Translations under genes and position numbers: made by a program | NCBI GenBank assembly: GCA_937951955.1 | Contig: CALGAD010000014.1 | Location: 1-11,377, forward strand | Direction: 5' to 3' | DNA length: 11,377 bases | Source of the DNA: an uncultured Bacillaceae bacterium | GTDB taxonomy: Bacteria > Bacillota > Bacilli > Bacillales > Caldibacillaceae | The notes under the pieces: model-generated | The model's database searches: none | The model's input: only the letters and a program-made list of their open reading frames with translations | What the model was told of the DNA's origin: nothing | Shown here: positions 7,281-11,377 of the stretch, piece after piece | Layout of the letters: each line of letters opens with the position of its first letter | Position numbering within the stretch: the stretch's first letter is position 1

Positions 7281-7304
7281 TTATTTTTTTAGTTTATTTA
7301 TAAT
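7276..7304 (+). promoter_or_regulatory. Sigma-A-type promoter of the IIB-IIC operon
   Basis: -35 TTGAAT (7276-7281), a 17-base spacer and a perfect -10 TATAAT (7299-7304). Transcription should begin near 7311, with a leader of about 43 bases. Confidence 0.7.
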
Positions 7305-7312
7305 AAAAACAA

Positions 7313-7326
7313 AGAAAGCCCTTTCA
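7313..7326 (+). promoter_or_regulatory. Degenerate catabolite-responsive element (CcpA site) candidate
   Basis: AGAAAGCCCTTTCA differs from the ideal TGAAAGCGCTTTCA at two positions, one of them in the central CG that CcpA sites normally keep. Its place just after the expected transcription start would suit a roadblock or repression site, as in many PTS operons. Confidence 0.3.
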
Positions 7327-7353
7327 ACTATTTTATCTGGAGGTGACTAATAT

Positions 7354-7662
7354 ATGAAAGTATTATTTGTTTGTTCTGGAGGAATGTCCAGCGCTATTGT
7401 TGTCGATACGCTGAAAAAGGAGGCGCAAAAACACGGTTTGGATCTGGAGGTAAAAGCCATCGGTTCCAGTGAAGTGGAACTGGAAATCGGTGGAGGCTGG
7501 GATTGTTGCATGGTTGCACCGCAAATTCGACATCGCTTCGATCAAATTAAAAAACAGGCCGATGAAGCAGGTGTTCCATGCGGACAGATTCCTCCACAGG
7601 CCTATTCACCGCTAGGGGGCAAAGCTTTGTATAAGGCATTTACAGAACTTGTGAACAAATAA
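7354..7662 (+). CDS. PTS IIB component, lactose/cellobiose/chitobiose family
   Basis: Cytoplasmic phosphotransfer protein of 102 residues, the usual length. It begins MKVLFVCSGGMSSAIVVDTL, where Cys7 in the CSGGMSS loop is the residue phosphorylated by IIA in this family. The fold is the small alpha/beta sandwich related to low-molecular-weight tyrosine phosphatases. The phosphate passes from Cys7 to the sugar bound by IIC. The ATG is preceded by GGAGGTGA with seven bases between, a strong site. It starts the plus-strand operon and is followed 18 bases later by IIC. Its IIA partner is encoded divergently at 6880-7200. Confidence 0.95.
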   Translation: MKVLFVCSGGMSSAIVVDTLKKEAQKHGLDLEVKAIGSSEVELEIGGGWDCCMVAPQIRHRFDQIKKQADEAGVPCGQIPPQAYSPLGGKALYKAFTELVNK

Positions 7663-7680
7663 TGATTAGGGGTGAAAACC

Positions 7681-8949
7681 GTGAGCAAATTTGTTCAGTT
7701 TCTTGAAGAAAAAGTTTCAAACCCGATGGCTCGCTTCGCTGAACAAAGGCATTTGCTGGCCATCAGAGACGGTGTCGTTTCATCATTACCATTTATTATC
7801 GTTGGTTCCTTTTTCTTGATTATCGCTTTTCCCCCGTTTCCTGAGGATTGGGCCATCAGTCAATGGGCCGCTGCCCATGCTGCTGAAATTCTGATTCCTT
7901 ATCGGATGACGATGTTCATTATGTCTTTATATGTCGCTTTTGGAATCGGTTATAATCTAGCAAACTCGTATAAAGTCGATCCGTTATCCGGTGGACAGAT
8001 CGCGGTTGCCGCATTATTGTTAACGATTACACCATCAGTTGTCGAAGAACTCGGTTTTGTGATGCCGATGCAGTATTTAGGCGGACAGGGACTATTTGTC
8101 ACGATTATTGTTTCCATTATATCAGTCGAGATATTCCGAATATGTAAGCAAAAAAATATCACGATTAAATTGCCGCCACAAGTACCGGCTTCTGTCGGCA
8201 GGTCATTTGAAGCTTTAATTCCGGTTGCGATCGTTATTCTTCTCATGACGCTTATAACTGTTGTGCTGAATATCAATTTGCATGAATTAGTAACGAAGAT
8301 GACGGCACCTCTTGTAACGGCAGGGGATAGCCTCTTCGGAGTCCTGGTACCGGTATTCTTAATTACCTTTTTCTGGTCATTCGGTATCCACGGTGTTTCT
8401 GTTGTCGGTTCCGTGGCACGGCCATTGTGGGAAATGTACTTAACCGCTAACGCCGAGGCCGTTGCTTCAGGTGCGGAAACATTGCCACACGTTGCTCCGG
8501 AGCCTCTTTATCAATGGTTTATCTGGATCGGTGGTTCGGGTACAACCATCGGACTCGTGATTGCAATGTTGATTTTTGCGAGATCAAAATCGATGAAAAA
8601 TTTAAGTAAGGCTGTCGTTGTTCCGGGTATTTTTAACATCAATGAACCGGTCATCTTCGGTTTGCCGATTGTTTTAAACCCGATTTTCATCATTCCGTTT
8701 GTTATTACTCCTTTAGTATTAGCGACTATTGCCTATACCGCGACTTCAATCGGGCTCGTTACACCAACTTATATCAAGGCGCCATGGACCTTGCCAGCCC
8801 CGATCGGTGCATATCTTGCAACTGGTGGCGATTGGCGGGCGGTTGTATTGGTCATCGTTAATGTAATCATATCAACGCTCATTTATACGCCGTTCTTTAG
8901 AATATACGATAAGAAAATGCTTGCCCTGGAGCAGCAAGAAGAAGAGTAA
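7681..8949 (+). CDS. PTS IIC component (sugar permease), lactose/cellobiose/chitobiose family
   Basis: Integral membrane sugar channel, 422 residues from the GTG at 7681, with about ten hydrophobic segments. The N-terminus MSKFVQFLEEKVSNPMARFA followed by EQRHLLAIRDG is typical of CelB/ChbC-like IIC proteins. The conserved sugar-site motifs are present: SFGIHGVSVVG with H237 and FNINEPVIFGLPIVLNP with E322. I prefer the GTG at 7681, six bases after AGGGGTGA, over an in-frame GTG at 7672 that lies inside that ribosome site. It has no fused IIA or IIB domain, so it needs the separate IIB upstream and the divergent IIA. The sugar is inferred, not seen: co-location with mupG, anmK and murQ suggests a MurNAc- or GlcNAc-containing disaccharide, while the IIC family itself more often carries cellobiose, chitobiose or lichenan fragments. 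A strong hairpin follows 12 bases after the stop codon. Confidence 0.94.
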   Translation: MSKFVQFLEEKVSNPMARFAEQRHLLAIRDGVVSSLPFIIVGSFFLIIAFPPFPEDWAISQWAAAHAAEILIPYRMTMFIMSLYVAFGIGYNLANSYKVDPLSGGQIAVAALLLTITPSVVEELGFVMPMQYLGGQGLFVTIIVSIISVEIFRICKQKNITIKLPPQVPASVGRSFEALIPVAIVILLMTLITVVLNINLHELVTKMTAPLVTAGDSLFGVLVPVFLITFFWSFGIHGVSVVGSVARPLWEMYLTANAEAVASGAETLPHVAPEPLYQWFIWIGGSGTTIGLVIAMLIFARSKSMKNLSKAVVVPGIFNINEPVIFGLPIVLNPIFIIPFVITPLVLATIAYTATSIGLVTPTYIKAPWTLPAPIGAYLATGGDWRAVVLVIVNVIISTLIYTPFFRIYDKKMLALEQQEEE

Positions 8950-8961
8950 CATCGATTCCTG

Positions 8962-8997
8962 GAGGGGGATGAAAAACAGAAATCCCCCTCTTCTTTT
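8962..8997 (+). terminator. Hairpin terminator or attenuator after PTS IIC
   Basis: GAGGGGGAT (8962-8970) pairs perfectly with ATCCCCCTC (8982-8990) around an 11-base loop, then TTCTTTT (8991-8997). This is a canonical intrinsic terminator placed inside the operon, so it probably lowers expression of the small membrane protein and GH4 gene relative to IIB and IIC. Confidence 0.7.
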
Positions 8998-9004
8998 CAG
9001 GGGG
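8984..9004 (+). promoter_or_regulatory. Alternative hairpin competing with the terminator
   Basis: CCCCCT (8984-8989), the 3' arm of the terminator, can instead pair with AGGGGG (8999-9004) around a 9-base loop. The two hairpins exclude each other. The second one would cover part of the G-rich ribosome site before the ATG at 9015. Confidence 0.35.
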
Positions 9005-9014
9005 TAGGGGTACG

Positions 9015-9320
9015 ATGAACGAAAGTAGACTGATACCGAAATTTAGTTTCAAAAGCGCTTTAATTTTTTGTGCGATTTTATTTTCCGGCATGCTGTTACT
9101 CACGAAGCCTATTAGTCTATTAGGCTTTTCGAAGACGGTCAGTTATTTTTTATCCGCAGGAATTTCCGCCTCTACAGGATTGGCACTGATTTTGACAAAA
9201 ATCGATGCGAAACCAGAAGATCGGCCTTATTTTAAAAAGCGGATTTTCATATCCGTTATTGTTGGCTTTGCAGCAAGTGCTCTCATGACTTTCGTATTTG
9301 GAGGAGATGTGATTGGCTGA
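9015..9320 (+). CDS. Small three-helix membrane protein of unknown function
   Basis: 101 residues that I do not recognise. Three hydrophobic segments are visible: about 13-31 (SALIFCAILFSG...), 42-61 (VSYFLSAGISASTGLALIL) and 77-96 (IFISVIVGFAASALMTFVFG). A charged loop lies between the second and third (DAKPEDRPYFKKR, 64-76). There is no signal peptide and no catalytic motif. The ATG has a G-rich site GGGGTAGGGG four bases upstream. It stands between the IIC gene and the GH4 gene and overlaps the GH4 start by eight bases, so it is expressed with them. The overlap and membrane location suggest an accessory to the PTS or to wall-sugar handling, but that is only guilt by association. The reading frame is open throughout with normal codon use for this window, which supports a real gene. 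Confidence 0.75.
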   Translation: MNESRLIPKFSFKSALIFCAILFSGMLLLTKPISLLGFSKTVSYFLSAGISASTGLALILTKIDAKPEDRPYFKKRIFISVIVGFAASALMTFVFGGDVIG

Positions 9321-10635
9321 AAAAGGGATAAAAATTGTCACAATCGGGGGTGGGTCAAGCTACACGCCAGAGTTTGTGGAAGGGCTTATTAAACGGTACG
9401 ATGAATTACCGGTTCGGGAACTTTGGCTCGTCGATATTGAAGCAGGAAAAGAGAAACTAGAAATTGTTGGTAATTTAGCGAAACGGATGGTTAAGAAAGC
9501 CAATATTCCGATGGATGTTCATCTCTCCCTTGACCGCCGGGAAGCCTTGAAGGATGCGGATTTTGTTACAACCCAATTACGTGTCGGCTTGCTCGATGCG
9601 AGGATAAAAGATGAACGCATTCCCTTACAATATGGAATGGTTGGCCAGGAAACAAACGGTGCGGGTGGATTATTTAAAGCGTTGCGCACGATTCCGGTCT
9701 TAATGGAGATTGCTGAGGAAATCCAGGAACTGTGCCCGAACGCCTGGTTAATTAATTTTACAAACCCGGCAGGGATTGTCACGGAAGCATTAATTAATTA
9801 CAGCAAACATAAAAAAGTAATCGGTGTTTGCAATGTTCCGGTCCATATGAAGATGATTTTCGCCAGGCTTATGAACGTTCCGCCAGAGCAAGTATTGATA
9901 AAATTTGCCGGTTTAAACCATATGTCTTATGGATTGGATATTGTTGTGAACGGGGAATCGTGCCTGGATGAAGCACTGGAACTGATCAGTGACCCGGAAC
10001 AGCAATTTTCAATGAAAAATATTGCCCCGATTCCGTGGGAACCGGCGTTTATTAAAGCTTTAGGGTTCATTCCGAGTCCATACCACCGGTACTTCTATAA
10101 AACGAAAGAAATTTTACAAAAGCAATTAGAAGAATTTAAACGAGGGACCATCCGTGCGGAAGTCGTTAAAGAACTGGAAAAGGACTTATTTGACCTTTAC
10201 CGGGATGAGAACCTTGCGATCAAACCGCCCCAGCTGGAAAAACGCGGCGGTGCCTATTACAGTGATGTCGCCTGTAATTTGATTTCATCAATTTATAACG
10301 ACAAGGGAGACATCCAGACGTTAAATGTCCGTAATAATGGCGCAATTACCGATTTACCCGATGATGCGGTCGTTGAAGTGAACTGTGTCGTGACAAAACA
10401 GGGACCCATTCCTTTGACGGTTGGTAGCTTACCGGTGGCGATTAACGGTTTAATTCAGCAGATTTATTCGTTTACAAAACTCGCTATTGAAGCGGCGGTC
10501 ACCGGTTCTTATGAAAAAGCTTTACTCGCTTTATGTATCAATCCATTGATTACCAATGATATTGATGCAAAGAAGATTCTCGATGAGATGCTAGAAGCGC
10601 ACAAAGATTATTTACCCCAGTTTTTTAGACGTTAA
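9313..10635 (+). CDS. GH4 family 6-phospho-beta-glycosidase
   Basis: Cytoplasmic NAD- and divalent-metal-dependent glycosidase of 440 residues, normal for GH4. The N-terminal Rossmann domain starts KIVTIGGGSSYTPEFVEG (7-24) with LVDIEAGKEK after the second strand. The metal and sugar site shows NFTNPAG (about 149-155), GVCNVP with C173, and GLNHMSYG with H203. The SPYHRYFY region (255-262) holds the tyrosine expected as base. It resembles LicH/ChbF-type 6-phospho-beta-glucosidases more than the alpha-type members. The probable job is cutting the phospho-disaccharide made by the IIA/IIB/IIC transporter; whether it prefers glucose, GlcNAc or MurNAc units cannot be read off. The TTG at 9313, six bases after GGAGGAG, is the only start that fits, and it overlaps the upstream gene by eight bases. 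No clean terminator follows; the next 400 bases look like mobile-element remains. Confidence 0.92.
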   Translation: MAEKGIKIVTIGGGSSYTPEFVEGLIKRYDELPVRELWLVDIEAGKEKLEIVGNLAKRMVKKANIPMDVHLSLDRREALKDADFVTTQLRVGLLDARIKDERIPLQYGMVGQETNGAGGLFKALRTIPVLMEIAEEIQELCPNAWLINFTNPAGIVTEALINYSKHKKVIGVCNVPVHMKMIFARLMNVPPEQVLIKFAGLNHMSYGLDIVVNGESCLDEALELISDPEQQFSMKNIAPIPWEPAFIKALGFIPSPYHRYFYKTKEILQKQLEEFKRGTIRAEVVKELEKDLFDLYRDENLAIKPPQLEKRGGAYYSDVACNLISSIYNDKGDIQTLNVRNNGAITDLPDDAVVEVNCVVTKQGPIPLTVGSLPVAINGLIQQIYSFTKLAIEAAVTGSYEKALLALCINPLITNDIDAKKILDEMLEAHKDYLPQFFRR

Positions 10636-10645
10636 TGAATCGCCT

Positions 10646-10718
10646 CTAACCAGTGTTGGTTTTCTCCGAATTTAGGATCGCGGCCATTCTTTTAGCGGTA
10701 AAAAACCACACTGATTAG
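10646..10718. repeat. Long inverted repeat after the GH4 gene
   Basis: CTAACCAGTGTTGGTTTT (10646-10663) is matched by AAAACCACACTGATTAG (10702-10718): 16 of 17 positions pair once a single bulged T is allowed. The loop is 38 bases. No T-run follows on the plus strand, so it is a poor terminator and may be the end of an insertion element. Confidence 0.45.
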
Positions 10719-10958
10719 GGGATTTCCCTTATATATGATGAACACCGCAAACTGGTACACATCCAGATCTCCACACAAGCAAGACTCCTCAAAAATCTTC
10801 TGAGTTTTCAGCAGCAAGTATCCACTCAAATCTTTTCCACCAGGAGAATTTGCCACGAGACGATTCCTTTTCAGTTACCGAAAGGAGGTGTTTGGAATTC
10901 TCATATTCGTGAGTATCGCTTTCTAACATTACTATGAAACTATGAAAATCCCCTTATC
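10713..10958. mobile_element. Possible 246-bp miniature element bounded by 15-bp inverted repeats
   Basis: GATTAGGGGATTTCC (10713-10727) and, on the opposite strand, GATAAGGGGATTTTC (10958-10944) match at 13 of 15 positions. The enclosed sequence has no transposase. I see no clear target-site duplication, so a solo remnant or MITE-like element is a guess. Confidence 0.35.
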
Positions 10959-11028
10959 TGAACATTTGCACGAGGAAATGTAATAGGATTTGTGGAAAAA
11001 AATGTAGTAATGGACAAGGAGGATGGAA

Positions 11029-11377
11029 ATGAAATTTTGGAAGGGGTTAATCGTTGTAATTGCAGGGGTTCTTGTATTTGCAAGTGGTCTTTTCCAGCTA
11101 CCACGAGTATTTGCGGCAGAAGGGGGAAGTGACTATATGAAACGCGAGCTACGGGCGGTCTGGATCGCTACAGTCCAAAATATTGACTGGCCGTCACGCC
11201 CGGGACTCCCGGTAGAACAGCAGAAACAAGAGTTTATTAATCTATTAGATGATGTCGTCGAAATGGGGATGAACGCGGTCGTTGTACAAATTAAGCCGAC
11301 AGCCGATGCCTTTTATCCATCGGAATACGGTCCCTGGTCAGAATATATTACGGGTGTACAGGGACAGGATCCGGGCT
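11029..11377 (+). CDS. Exported YngK-like glycoside hydrolase (GHL10/DUF187), partial
   Basis: Only the first 116 codons are in the window; the 3' end is cut off. The ATG is six bases after AAGGAGG (11016-11022). Residues 1-29 form a Sec signal peptide: charged MKFWKG, a hydrophobic core LIVVIAGVLVFASGLF and a likely cut after RVFA. The mature part begins with KRELRAVWIATVQNIDWPSR (39-58), then EFINLLDDVVEMGMNAVVVQ and KPTADAFYPSEYGPWSEY. This is the N-terminus of the TIM-barrel glycosyl-hydrolase-like 10 family, whose Bacillus example is YngK. The protein would act outside the cell or at the wall on a polysaccharide. Some relatives act on peptidoglycan-type or related glycans, but the substrate here is unknown. 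It has its own leader after the repeat-rich gap, so membership of the sugar regulon is uncertain, though it could supply the imported disaccharides. Confidence 0.88.
   Translation, partial: MKFWKGLIVVIAGVLVFASGLFQLPRVFAAEGGSDYMKRELRAVWIATVQNIDWPSRPGLPVEQQKQEFINLLDDVVEMGMNAVVVQIKPTADAFYPSEYGPWSEYITGVQGQDPG

Larger units (their letters stand above)
7201..7353. promoter_or_regulatory. Divergent control region between PTS IIA and PTS IIB
   Basis: About 150 AT-rich bases carrying two back-to-back promoters whose -35 boxes lie only eight bases apart (7262-7267 minus strand, 7276-7281 plus strand), plus two inverted repeats. One regulator bound in the middle could control the whole transport and degradation regulon at once. 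Confidence 0.7.
10636..11028. other. Gene-free stretch with nested inverted repeats, probable mobile-element remnant
   Basis: No convincing gene. It carries a hairpin at 10646-10718 and an adjacent pair of 15-base terminal-type repeats at 10713-10727 and 10944-10958. The interior contains a short minus-strand open frame (about 54 codons, 10692-10856) with no recognisable product. The last 70 bases are the leader of the exported hydrolase. Confidence 0.5.

Noticed and set aside
10692..10856. 54-codon minus-strand frame inside the putative mobile-element remnant
   Set aside because: GTG start without a ribosome site and no recognisable domain; more likely non-coding remains.
1..11377. CRISPR arrays, tRNA, rRNA or riboswitch signatures
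   Set aside because: No regularly spaced direct repeats, cloverleaf-like sequence or known riboswitch core was seen anywhere in the window.

Overview
The window looks like a chromosomal piece of a low-GC Gram-positive bacterium, most likely a member of the Bacillaceae. The grounds are strong GGAGG-type ribosome binding sites, frequent TTG/GTG starts, AT-rich promoters with sigma-A-like boxes, and proteins of typical Bacillus families. The species cannot be named from the sequence alone.

Layout. (1) 73-1083: a decayed DUF1646-type membrane protein gene, broken by two compensating frameshifts and a stop codon, with a hairpin terminator at about 1211-1251. (2) 1337-2317: murQ (MurNAc-6-phosphate etherase) with its own promoter and a palindromic operator candidate. 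(3) 2318-2676: the convergent gap, holding one large hairpin. (4) 2677-7200, minus strand: a five-gene operon read from right to left, PTS IIA (Lac family), mupG (DUF871/GH170 6-phospho-N-acetylmuramidase), a BadF/BadG-type sugar kinase, anmK, and an RpiR/MurR-type regulator. (5) 7201-7353: a divergent promoter region with two clear sigma-A promoters and two overlapping inverted repeats. (6) 7354-10635, plus strand: PTS IIB, PTS IIC, a terminator/attenuator hairpin, an unrecognised three-helix small membrane protein, and a GH4 6-phospho-glycosidase. (7) 10636-11028: a gene-free stretch with two sets of inverted repeats that look like mobile-element debris. (8) 11029 to the end: the start of an exported YngK-like (GHL10/DUF187) glycoside hydrolase, cut by the window edge.

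How the genes fit together (inference from family knowledge). A Lac/chitobiose-family PTS imports and 6-phosphorylates an amino-sugar disaccharide derived from cell wall. MupG splits MurNAc-6P-GlcNAc-type products, while the GH4 enzyme could split other 6-phospho-disaccharides. The kinase phosphorylates the free sugar released, AnmK converts 1,6-anhydroMurNAc to MurNAc-6P, and MurQ turns MurNAc-6P into GlcNAc-6P plus D-lactate. The RpiR-type protein would sense a sugar phosphate and control the three promoters. No MurP-type (Glc-family) MurNAc transporter is in the window; the Lac-type PTS stands in that place.
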